From NCBI GenBank assembly GCA_963966185.1, contig CAWZYM010000016.1, positions 376,001-440,000 on the forward strand: DNA of 64,000 nucleotides, written 5' to 3'. The position numbers and the translations under genes are program-made. The notes under the pieces are model-generated. The model had not been told where the DNA came from. It saw nothing but the letters and a program-made list of their open reading frames with translations, and made no database searches. Of this stretch, positions 33,401-43,922 are shown piece after piece (positions within the stretch are counted from its first letter, which is position 1; every line of letters starts with the position of its first letter). Source of the DNA: Rhabditoides inermis. Lineage: Eukaryota; Nematoda; Chromadorea; Rhabditida; Rhabditidae.

Positions 33401-35508
33401 CCCGTCGAGAAGGTACCTTCGCCGCCGGAGGTGAGAGTTTGACACCTAGAAATGTGTTCTAGACAACTTTTTCTCCACACTTTTGAACAGCTCTTACAGA
33501 GAGTGCATAATCTAAGTATCAGCATTGATTTGATTCTATTTAAAGCCTAAAGTGTGTTCTGTATGTAGTAGATGTAGTAGTGTGGAAACAAACTGGAAAC
33601 AGACATCTTAAATTCTGCCGAACCATACGTCATACTTGTTGTGTGTAGGTGGAAGTGTCGGAGACGATCGTTCTCCCGACCAAGACAGACAAGCTGGACT
33701 TCACGCGGCGCTGGCTCACCGACGACCTCGCGTCGTTCAGCCGCATCCCCGCCCCCATCATCAATGAGGTACCGCCCATTCAGACCACGCCCCTTTTTAA
33801 CGAAGACATCATGTACACTTATCTCCCGTCTTTGACATTAAAAACCGCGCCCACTCTGACCACGCCCACATTGTTGCAGGGCTACACGGATGTGGACGAG
33901 CACTCGTTGGGCAGCTGTTCTGCCGAGGTGGCGGCGATCAACATGAACACCCGGGCCGCCAAGTCTTCGACGAGGTGGGGGCGGGGCCTGCGGGGGCGGG
34001 GCTTAGACATTTTGAAGTGGATTGTTGACGAAGGATCCAGGGGCTAATCACAGCTTTCAGCTCTGCCAATAGTGCCGTATCGGAGTATACCAAGTAAGAG
34101 CTAGAGAGGCGTGATTTTAGCTAGCCTCGTAGACGTTATGTTGCGTGTGTGCCTATAGACATTTCACCTTTTTTTTGGTTTTCTATCGACTAGTGAGTGC
34201 GATACGTTATACTCACGCCGTCCAATACGTTTCACGGTGTGCGTTTCAGCGTGCCGCAGCAGCCGAAGCCGAAGAAGCAGTCGCAGCCGGCGCCCATCCG
34301 ACCCCAGCCACAGAGAGCACAGCCGGCGTACAACCAGCCCGCAGGAGGGTGAGCGCTTTCACAGTCGTTGCCGACCGATTCCAATGTTCATTCTAAATGA
34401 TCATGACATGAGCAAAACATCCAAGAAGTCGCGAAAAGCTCACTCAGCCGTTTTTCACGCGCTACTTGGTAAGAGATTGGAATCGAAAAAGTAATAGTAA
34501 AAAGAACTACGAATGCATGTTTTGTTTTCAGGCTGCAGCCGCAGCCGTCGATCTCCCGCGTGCCTTCGTTCGATCGGATGAGCGGACCGGCCGGGGATGT
34601 GACGACGTGGAGGGCAAACAGCCAGGTGAGAGATCACCTGAGGATACTCTATCCCCATCCCGGGGCCTCTCTCTTAATCTCTCTCTCTCTCTCTCTTTCT
34701 CGCTCTCTCTCTCTCTCTTCCGACCGATCGGTCATTGTGTCGAGGCCGCCTCTCTTGCGCTTTTCACTATGTGTGATCCGGGTGTAAACCCGAGGAAGAG
34801 AGAGGGAGAGAGGGGAGAGAGCACGTGAGTGCAAGAGGTGCAGAAGAGGAGGGGAAAACTCAGGTGAAGGCACTTCTCGACACATGAGTGCATGAGTCAA
34901 TCACAAGGTGTGATGTCAGGGTGATTTGTCTCACTCCCATTACCTGCTTGATAATCATTCATTAATAGGTAATAGGTAACAAAGTATCAACTGATCAAAA
35001 CCGAGTGCACAGAGATGAACGTAGTTCGAGTCTAAAAAGTTTTTTTTCTCTTCCAGGAGCCGTACCAGACTCTGCAGTCGGTGCGCTCCGAGGACCACCG
35101 CCCGTCGCCGTCCGCATTCCAGGTAAACAAACAAAACAAGTCAACAAGTCAACATGTAAACAACGACAGCAAGCAAGTAAACATTCTTCAGAACGTGCCA
35201 TCCGCCTTCTCGTCGCGTGGCGGTCTGCGCGGCTCGATTCGCTCGCTGCCCGATGCCGGACTCGCCAGAAGCAGCGCCGTGAGTCATTGCTAACGGTTTA
35301 TCTATTCAATCTAATCACTCCATACAAAAAAAACGAACATTCTGTTTAATACTGGTGTTCAGGGGAAAGACAAAAAAAAATCAGAAAAAAAACAATAATG
35401 ATGTTTTCATTGATTCCTTTTCTACAGCGCGGTTATGTTCGGGACGACCCGGCGCACTCGCACCAGCAGATGCAGCAACAGCAGCAGCACATGGTCCAGC
35501 AGCAAGGT

Positions 35509-35550
<42 letters not shown>

Positions 35551-35678
35551 TCTCTCTCTCTCTCTTCCCCTCTCTCTCTCCCTCTCTCCCTCTCACATCA
35601 TCTCTTGCAGCTGTGGACCCGGTTCTGGCGATCGATGCTCTCTGCGCGGAGCTGGAACTCAACGTCGAGCAGGTAAAT

Positions 35679-35712
<34 letters not shown>

Positions 35713-38019
35713 TCTCCGCGCATTCAGCCGATGTCGGCGTCGGAGAAGCGTCGCTCGTTCCCGACGACCTTCGGACGCGCCATGGAGACGATGCAGACCG
35801 ACCGACACCAGGCGCCCGCGCGACCACAGCCGCAGCCACCACAGAGAAGCTTCCAGGGGTGGGGAGAGACATGTAGTACATCTATTGTGACTCTGGGTGT
35901 TGTGCTGTTGTAATGTGGTTCTCAGAAAGCCACACTCCAACAGAGTGCTCATTTATCTATTAGAACATGTTTCCCTAATCGATTACGCCTAATGAAATGA
36001 GGCACAGACTGTGATCCACATGTTGTGATGGGTAGACCGCAACATGATTTGTCAGTCTTCCTTCAAACTCCGTAGAGTTCTCATACTCAATTCTCTTGAA
36101 GGGGCTACAGTTAACAGACTACACGTGATGAACTGTTGTTTGTTACGAGAAACTCATTGAAGCCGTTTCAGACCGCAGCCGTACAAGCCGCAGCCGCAGT
36201 TTGCCGGACAGAAACAGCAGCCCGTGTACGCCCAGCCTGTGCGCAAGGTGAGACCGCATTGGCCACGCCCCCGCTGACCACGCCTCCTTTAGATCTCGGA
36301 GCCGCACGGCGGGTCGCGGGTGCAGCAGGCGGCAGCGGCGCCGAATCAGAAGCTGGAGGAGGTGACGAACATGCTGAACAACGTGGTGCACGAGATCGGA
36401 AACCAGCAGAGGAGGAAGCCCAGCCTCGGTGAGAGACAAACACCGAGACTACATGTGTCCACTAAAAACATATGCATTTGCGGTTATGGCACGAAAAAGA
36501 GATTATGAAGATCTAGTCTCGCCCCTTTCAGCGCCGCCCTCGTCGAACTCGATGTTGAACCCGTTCGAGACGATCAACCAGGAGCGGCTCGCGCCCAGCC
36601 GGGTCGAAGCGATTCAGAACATGTTCGAACACAAAGGTGCGATTGCGAAATAGTTTCGATTCAGACGATTAATTCCGAGGAACGGTTCCGAAGGCTCATT
36701 CACGAGAACAACTCTGAACTTGAATCGGAATCAGTCATTTCCTATTGCTTATTGACATGTGCCCTAGTTCCTATGTTCAGCATATAATCGGTTTCAGCTT
36801 AACTCTCCACACACACACCCAATCCTTTCATCCCCCACCACTCCAGTCTCTCAAACCACTCAGGTCATACTAGAGAGAGAGACAACGCAGACAAGACTTT
36901 GGTTCCGCTTTTTCTGTGTTCTTTTTTGGTGTGGTGGAGGTATATCTCACTCACTTACTTAGTTCTTAGACTAAACGTTTCACACTCGGCCCTAGGTGCC
37001 TCCCTAGCACTCACTCATCGGTTGGTGGTGGCCACGCCCACCCAAGCACCGCCCTCTCATGTAATTTTTTCAGGCGACGGTCGCAAGCACTCTTCGCCGT
37101 CAATCTTGCACTCTTCCCCCCAGCCGTTCTATCGCAACAATAGTGGACCGCAGGGCTACGGCCGCGGCTCACTCAAGGCCCCGCCCACGCAGACCACGCC
37201 TCCGCGCGTGGTCGAGGAGGAGAGCAACTACTACGATCTCGCCGCGTTCAGCGTCAACAATACCAACAACAACACCAACAACAACACCAGCAACAACAGC
37301 AACAACAACAACAACAACAACAACGGTGCGGCCAAGCCACGCCCCGGCTACAACAGCTACCCGCAGCCGTATGCCTCGCCGCAAGCACAGCAGAAGAAGG
37401 TGAGAAAAAAACAGTCCCGTTAATGTGTGATCCACATGTTACTTGAAAAACGACTTTCCTTGGCATAATCCACTGCTTTCAACTTGTCAGCGCCGCTTTC
37501 AGTGATAGTATCGTGTAATTATGCTGATAATGAAAGTGATGCTGGAGCAATGCAGGACTCGCACCCCTCCTCTCTGTCGCAGTCGTTCGCCTCGACTGGC
37601 TCGTCCGATGCGCCCGCCTATCCCACCACACAGCCGCCCGCACATCCACCCAATATGGCCGCGAGGAACGGTGAGCTCATGTAGATAACTGATTAACTGA
37701 TACGGAAACTTGGAAACTCCCACACACACCTGTGCCATACGTTTTGCACAACGAGATGTAGTCTTGATCGTGACTGAAACGAACTAAAAGCGCTGAAGCG
37801 CCGATTGTAATGATTGTTTTTGTGTAGGTTCGTGTTCGTCATCGCAGAACGGCGGCTACTATTCCTCCGGATCCGGATCGTCGCTCAGACAGATCGGAGC
37901 GAGCAGGAGGTGAGATAGAGAGTGCTGTATTGTAACTTACCGTATCCCTAGGTCGATCTCGTCCCGCGCGCCTTCAGTCGACGAGGACGAGGACGACGGA
38001 TTCTATGACAACATCGGAG

Positions 38020-38062
<43 letters not shown>

Positions 38063-38147
38063 GAGTGACGAGACAGAGAGGGGGGAGGTGAAAGAGAGAA
38101 GGGGAGAGAGAGGGGAGAAGGTGAAAGAGAGAGAAGGGGGAGGTGAA

Positions 38148-38192
<45 letters not shown>

Positions 38193-38230
38193 AAGAGAAA
38201 GATTAATATAGAAAAAGAAAGAGAGGAAGA

Positions 38231-38269
<39 letters not shown>

Positions 38270-38941
38270 AGAGATGTGATTCGCTTGCAGTACTCCGTTC
38301 CCGACCCGTCGTCCCGCAGGCAGTCTCGCTGCAGTGACTTCGACGCGGTGTCCATGTCGTCCCAGAGACATCCGCCCCAGAAGAAGGGACTCGGGGGGCT
38401 ACTGCGACGGATCGGCGGAGGCCGACCGCCCGGAGCAGCGGCCAGCCTAGTGTCCCTCAACAGGGTACGCAGCTCTCTCTCTCTCCCTTTTTCTCCCTCC
38501 CTCTCTCTCCCCATGTCTCTCTCTTCCTCTCTCCCTCTCTTTCTCTCTCTCTCATTCTCTCTCTCTTTCTCTTTCTCTCTCTCCCTCTTTCTCTCATCTT
38601 TCTCCCTCTCTCTCTTCTCTCCCTTCTTCTCCTTCTCCCTCTCTCTCTTCTCTCTCCCTCCTATCTCTCCCCTTCTCTCTCCCTCTCTCTCTCTCAATCT
38701 CCTCTTCAGATGCCGCACGACACCCCCATCCACCCTCCCACTGGCGGCGGCTCTCTCATGAAGAGCAGTTCGCTCAGCGGAGAACCGTGGAAGCGGGACG
38801 TCATGGAAAACGGTGAGTACGGTAGTCATTTGTATGATTACTGTAGTTACCGTGTTGCTTGCAGGCGGCGAGAAGCGCTCGGGTCTTGGGTCGCGCATCA
38901 AAAACTCGCTGTTTGGTTCGAAGAAGCGGCTGAATGGCTGA
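18976..38941 (+). CDS. very large Ser/Arg/Pro-rich, mostly disordered protein
   Basis: About 65 small exons join in frame to roughly 2,100 residues, from ATG 18976 (MSGHYTRRYGADRSAPSS) to TGA 38939-38941 (ending GSRIKNSLFGSKKRLNG). I do not recognise the family. The N-terminal third is Ser/Arg/Tyr-rich. A Lys/Glu-rich part near 24840-25344 has SPKVVRKVESPKASPKVVRK repeats. Later come Pro/Gln- and Asn-rich tracts (37250-37330). Blocks that look conserved rather than random are FKEAIDYLDQIFEDLKKECE (31912-32011), KLDFTRRWLTDDLASFSRIP (near 33680-33750), VDPVLAIDALCAELELNVEQ (35610-35672), SRVEAIQNMFEHK (near 36600) and DEDEDDGFYDNIGV (near 37980-38024). No signal peptide, membrane segment or enzyme motif is seen. 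A cytoskeletal or cortical scaffold role is only a guess. One exon is 18 nt long (19292-19309). The join near 31302-31912 may lack an exon. Confidence 0.78.
22697..22748. repeat. (CT)n array in intron
   Basis: About 50 bp of uninterrupted CT in an intron of the large plus-strand gene. Confidence 0.85.
25704..26075. mobile_element. foldback element copy 1 (long inverted arms)
   Basis: Arms of about 103 bp at 25704-25806 and 25973-26075 are near-perfect inverted repeats. Both contain the core CAACAAAAGCGCATGCATAAA. The 166-bp spacer includes a (CT)n array. It has no coding capacity. It sits about 15 bp after a splice donor in an intron of the large gene. The same core and arm layout recur at 54408-54945, which defines a family. 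A partial third arm core follows at 26078-26095. Confidence 0.75.
27270..27357. repeat. (GA)n array abutting a splice donor
   Basis: Starts with the donor GTAGGGAAAGGGAGAGAG of the preceding exon and runs for about 85 bp. Confidence 0.8.
29658..29757. repeat. (GA)n/(GGGA) array in large intron
   Basis: Purine-rich array within the 1.7-kb intron 29338-31040, the longest intron of the large gene. A second GA array is at 30361-30396. Confidence 0.75.
37253..37326 (+). repeat. coding (AAC)n run, poly-Asn
   Basis: Trinucleotide run inside an exon of the large gene, giving a stretch of Asn with a few Thr and Ser. Similar AAC runs occur in introns at 12517-12580, 35674-35711 and 52345-52390, but this one is translated. 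Confidence 0.8.
38024..38274. repeat. (GA)n purine array filling an intron
   Basis: About 250 bp of GA/GGA/GAAA between the exon ending GGAGTG (38024) and the acceptor near 38290. The donor itself, GTGAGAGAGAGA, is the start of the array. Confidence 0.85.
38472..38702. repeat. (CT)n pyrimidine array filling an intron
   Basis: About 230 bp of CT/TCTTT/CCCT between two adjacent exons near the 3' end of the large gene. It runs straight into the CTTCAG acceptor. Confidence 0.85.
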
Positions 38942-39815
38942 TCGCTCGTGTTGTTTGTTCGTTGTTCTCTCTCCTACTCGTTTACCCGCGTGTCCACACA
39001 TTGCTCACCCTTTTCTGCCTCCACAACCATAAGGTGCTACATACCCCGCCCCCACCCACGCATTGCCCCGCCTCCATTGACCACGCCCCCTACTACTAGA
39101 GATTCTATTGTGATACGTGAGCTCCCAGCAACCTACAGCCTTTGTGCCAACTCGTATATGAGTGTGTTTTGTGTTTTGAATGCATATATGCCCCGCGACG
39201 TGTGAGTTTCAACTGCGAGATTCGCTGACAGTACGTTTCAGTGATACCCGTATATATTTATGCCATAAATATAAATATATGACTTTATGACACCATTGTT
39301 TATAGTATTTTACAATAGCGGTGTACGAGGCACCGAGAACAACAAGGAAATACTTCCGAATAAATTCACCAGTGCCGACGGAAATGTTCCGGGAGTACTG
39401 AACTGGTCGGCGCTCGGATGTTCTTCTTCCCGCACTTCTCTTCTTCCGGCTACACCCGGCGCACCGTTTCCTCTCGTGCAGCTTCGTTCCTTGCTGGTTT
39501 CCTAGTCCTTTCGTGAACCGGTTGAACTATCTGCTTTCGAAAACCACCTGAAAGGTATATTGACCATCGACCCTATTTCTGTGGAGATGAGCTTGACATT
39601 TAGCACGGAATGACTACAATGTGCACTATGTATGAACATCATTCAGAAAAGTGATTCGTGAATTACTGAAAAAAATGGACCCCAAACGATTCGGTCACGC
39701 CATACTATGGTTACGCCATACTAAGTCATACTAGCCTTTTCCCATGTGTCTGACCTCTCTCGATGATCAATAGAAGAAAGACACACACCTGCTCACTCTC
39801 TGTTCCATTCACTCA
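38942..39815. other. 3' flank of the large gene
   Basis: 3' UTR and intergenic DNA. The first clear AATAAA is at 39359-39364, about 420 nt after the stop. No further exons were seen up to 39.8 kb. Confidence 0.45.
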
Positions 39816-40485
39816 CCATTAAGTTTCTTATCGATGTTGATGAAGACCTAGTTTAGTTATGAAACAGCGTAGTAATATGTGTACGTTGAATATGAATACT
39901 ATGGTATAGAGCGACCTGATTGTAAGAGGCGTCTGAAATAAACGAATATTCAAAGGGCTGTACTACATACTGTTACCTTTCATTCTATCACTCACCATTA
40001 ATTGTGTTATCAAAGTTGATGACGATCTAGTTTGTTTATGAAACAGTGTGGTGATATATGTACGTTGAATATGAATATCTCCGATTTCTGTGAATATGAA
40101 TATGATTCCCCAACAACAAGAAATGAGAGAGGTGTTCTCTATGGAAACAGCCGAAAAAGAGTCAATTCGAGTTTATGGAGGTCGTATGCACATAATCCGA
40201 AAAAAGCCATCATTGAAATGCGGCATTCTGTTTTTTTGTCTTGAATCCCTATTATGTCAATTAACCGACGCATCGAAAAGTAGAAAGAGTGAAAAGGGGA
40301 GTAAAATGGTTATCATACGCTCTCTTTCCGAGAGTTTCGGTTTGTTCAACCTCTGTATGTGATATTAAGTACGATCTCCCCATCATTTTTGGGGGGAAAA
40401 GTATGTCAGCCAAGTCATGCGTACTCACATCAAGCAGTTCTAGGTCAAAGTGCAGCTCAATCTTTCCACCTTTCAGCAGCAGTGC

Positions 40486-40785
40486 AACGCCGCCTCGAAC
40501 ACGTGCCGCCACGGTCCCGGGAGCGAGTGTCGAGAGCGGACAGCCGGGACAGCCCGGAAAGCGCGGACCGCCCGCACTCGACGCGCTCGGAGTGCCCGAG
40601 ATCGGCCACGGACGCGTGCAGTGCCCTGCCAGACCGCCCGGACTCCCCGGAAACAACGGACACGACCCGATACGTACACTGCGAACGAGGCTGGCCCGAC
40701 CGGACCACCGGGACCACCCCGATATGCCGGAAACACGGGACACGATGAAATGCCCGGACAGCCGGGACGCAACGGAGGGAGGAGA
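40486..40785 (+). pseudogene. frame-broken collagen (Gly-X-Y) segment
   Basis: After an acceptor-like TTTCAG the plus strand reads QQQCNAASNTC in one frame, then ESGQPGQPGKRGPP and CPARPPGLPGNNGHD in the next, then GPTGPPGPP and MPGQPGRNGG back in the first. Codons are the GGA/CCG type usual in collagen genes. The Cys pair followed by short Gly-X-Y runs resembles nematode cuticle collagens. The frame changes are too close together for introns, so it looks decayed. It runs into a long GA array and overlaps possible minus-strand exons. Confidence 0.4.
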
Positions 40786-40786
40786 G

Positions 40787-40836
<50 letters not shown>

Positions 40837-41072
40837 GAAAGAGAGAGAGAGGGAGAGGGAGAGGGAGAGAGAAAGAGAAAGAGAAAGAGAGAATGAGAGG
40901 AGGGAGAGAGAGAATGTAAGAGGATGCAGAGAGAAATGGAGAGAGAAATGGAGATAGAATAAGATGAGAAAGAGAGAGAATGTTAGAGGACACAGAGAGA
41001 AAAATAGGGAGAGAGAAAGAGGATCGAGGCAGAGAGAGAGAGAGAAAAAGAGAAGAAGAGAGAACGATAATC
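40785..41072. repeat. (GA)n purine array
   Basis: About 290 bp of GA with AAAG, GGGA and AATG interruptions between the collagen fragment and the secreted-protein exon. Confidence 0.85.
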
Positions 41073-42345
41073 CCACTCACTCCAGAGCTATCCCTGCCAG
41101 ACTGATCATTCATATTCATCCATTTCACGTTGACTCCTGGGCCAATGGAAACAAAAAGCTCGAAGTTGGCCTCAGTGGCGTTTTTTTCCCAAACGCCTCT
41201 GATGGCGGCAAGTGAGAAAGTCGGGAGCAGGAAGAGAACGAAGATGATTTGCATCTAGATGAAGAAAGTGTATATGATTAAAAACATAAGAGGAATAAGC
41301 GGAACTAGAATACGATCGCAGAGGGGAATGAAATAGGAGAGAAATGCAAGCCAGCAATGCGGTATCTGGGCTGGGCAAAAACGCAAAAGATTCCTCGTGC
41401 CAATGAGTTTATTCCAGAAATCACGCACACGCACTGTATAATAATATTGTTAGATGATCTCTCCATAGCTTTTGAGTGAAGCGGAAACAGTCTCAATGAG
41501 CTGGAACTTGGTGACGTTGTGAACACCTGAAAGAAAGGAATATTGAAATCACCGACTTGTCGGTGATTTCAATATTCCTGCTGTTCACATCAACAGTAAC
41601 AACCACGATCAGTAATGAGAAAGAAAACTGTTTTTTTAGTCTAGCTGAATCAATGGCTATAAATAGGACAGTACCAACTTTGTATTTCACTCACCAACGG
41701 TTGCGTTCATTATGAAAGCCAATTACGAACTAGTTTACTCATGAAACAGTGTAGTAATATATGTACGTTGAATATGAATAGTCCGGGATCTTCTCTCATT
41801 TGTAGATACCCATGATTTCATTTGACGTCACCCTTATGATGTGACCAAACTGGAAGAAGCTAATCTCAATCTGAAATCACTCAAAATGATGTACTACCAT
41901 TATTTTTATTCTCTTACTCACCAATAAGTTTCTTATCAAAGTTGATGACGATCTAGTTTGTTTATGAAACAGTTTAGTAATACATGTACGTTGAATATGA
42001 ATAGCGTTGTATTGAATTCTGCGAATCAATATGATTATGATTCTCCAGCAACAAGGGAGGAGTAAGGTGTGCTCTATGGAAACGGCCGAAACGACTCAAT
42101 TCGAATTCATGAAGGTCGTATACACAGATTCGGAAGAAAAAACGGCATAATGTCAATGCGGCACGGTGCTGTTTTTCCTGGACTCTAGCATGACAATCCA
42201 CTCAAACATGATCAGTGAGCGAGAAAAAGAAGGATACTTTTTATTAAAAGAACAGAGGCGTATATCAGAACCGTGTGGTAATAAAATTTCAAATTCGCAC
42301 GAAATCACCAAGCACCGAGGTGCATGTATGTTTCAGACAAAGTTG

Positions 42346-42412
42346 CAAACAGGAATCGAACGTGGCTGCGAGAGTGATAGCCCACAGTCTTTTCCACTGC
42401 GCCACGCAGCAC
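42346..42412 (-). other. tRNA-like sequence with A and B boxes
   Basis: On the minus strand, TGGCGCAGTGG (A box, 42394-42404) and GTTCGATTCC (B box, 42352-42361) have tRNA spacing. The acceptor and T stems do not pair, so it is a tRNA pseudogene or SINE head rather than a tRNA. Confidence 0.4.
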
Positions 42413-43792
42413 ATTGGGCTATCACGCGCAAAGACCACTGCCCTTCCCGAGATCTGACTTCAGCTTTAAATCGTTATTTTTTCGTTTGTTTGGCATTCCA
42501 ATGGGTCAAGTTATGATCCAAAGTCGAAAATAATTCGCCACTGTTCCTGGAGCCCTGCCCCCTGCACTCTGCCAGGCACATGTCACGTCATGATACAGGC
42601 TCTCTTAATCGGACATCACTTTCCCAGCAAATTGCAAAAGATTATGCCGCTTATGTTCAGCTGTGAATAGCCGTGGGGAGTGAAAACATTAAAAAGTTCG
42701 TATAATTTAATCCATAAACTATTGAATATATTATTTGAATCCAAAAAGACTTCGAACCTACCTTCAACTCGGTGTGGTTGTAGGCAATGCCGACGAGAGT
42801 GAAAGCAGGGAACGAACGCTCCGAAGCGGTTCTTGCCGAACTTGATTGACTTGGAGGTCGTCTTCAGCGGAGCAATCGCGTTCGGTCCATCGCGCGCCAG
42901 TATCTCCGCGCGGCCATTGATGTCGTATAGAAGAAAGGTACAGCGACGCCTTTTCATAGAATGCGCGCGAGTGGCGGTGAAGAGGAGCGAGGAAGGTGAG
43001 TGGGTGGTCGCATGCGTACTGCTCCGAGTCGCTCAGCACCTCATCCGACCACTCCGGCACGGCGCCCTCGCCTCGCACACTCTTCGCGCCACTTTCCGCG
43101 TCTACCACCACAACTGCACGCCGGCCAGAGACAGTACCATACCTGAACCATTTCATTCATAATAGAATATTTTTTCCTCGGCCGATTCTCCGTAGATCAT
43201 CTGGAGCATTGTCGCTCCTTAGCCGGCGAGCATCGTGTGAACCATTTCTTACCACTTGACGCGGTCTTGTGCTCATAATAGAATATGGAATATAGAAAAA
43301 AATATATAATATAGAAAAAAATTACTGTGATACAACCCACCGTGTTGTATCGCGCTCCACTTTGGCGACCACAGATGTTCTCATCAATCATCAAACTCCT
43401 CGCCAGAGTCACCAAGTATTCACTGATATACTATTAAGAAAAAGACAACTAATTCATGGTAAAAAAAAATCGACTTGCTCTGTTCACTTCCATTGTAGAC
43501 GAGCTTCTTATTAAGTAATGCCGATGAGAACACATTCTTTATGTCAACAGACGAGAGAAGCTCAGATGGGAGACATGAAAGCGCAACGAACAGTATCATC
43601 TGTGGTGTCCACGTCAGCTATGAAACAACTATCAAACTCATATTTACGTTATGGTCACGCTACCTCGAATGGCAGACAAGAGCAGTCAATGCAAGTAGAG
43701 GAGTCATCGTCGAAATCAGCGAAAAAAACCTTGCATTGACAACGCAGAGGTGGGAGCCACAGACACTGAGAAGAAAGGACTATCATAATCAC

Positions 43793-43798
43793 TTTATT
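43793..43798 (-). promoter_or_regulatory. poly(A) signal of the beta-propeller gene
   Basis: AATAAA on the minus strand, about 125 nt beyond the stop at 43923-43925. Confidence 0.5.
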
Positions 43799-43922
43799 CA
43801 AAAATACAATACAATTTGCTCTTTGTAAACTAAATCTTCTTGATAAAACTATGATACTGATACACATTTCTTTTATCTAACAATCATATATAAATATTAA
43901 ATCCCTTATGTATAAAAAAAAT

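Larger units (their letters stand above)
39817..43400 (-). pseudogene. array of duplicated small exons, partly broken gene(s)
   Basis: Minus-strand fragments with splice borders but no complete gene. A small exon flanked by CTAG and GTGAG recurs near 39819-39852 (VFINIDKKLN), 39990-40030 (IVINFDNTIN), 41695-41740 (FVIGFHNERNR) and 41925-41965 (IVINFDKKLI). Other coding-like pieces are a secreted start at 41254 going down to about 41086 (MQIIFVLFLLPTFSLAAIRG), an exon near 40430-40490 (KGGKIELHFDLELLD), 41450-41530 (VHNVTKFQLIETVSASLKSY, followed by an in-frame stop), 42820-42957 (FLLYDINGRAEILARDGPNA) with a 1-base frame break near 42810, and 43000-43136. I recognise no family. Whether this is one decayed gene or several copies is unresolved. 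Confidence 0.45.

Noticed and set aside
40261..41076. Long minus-strand open frame through the collagen region
   Set aside because: Most of it is CT-repeat translation. Only the short KIELHFDLELLD piece and the secreted start look like exons.
42346..42412. A third tRNA gene on the minus strand
   Set aside because: A and B boxes are present, but the acceptor and T stems do not pair. Kept only as a tRNA-like or SINE-like sequence.
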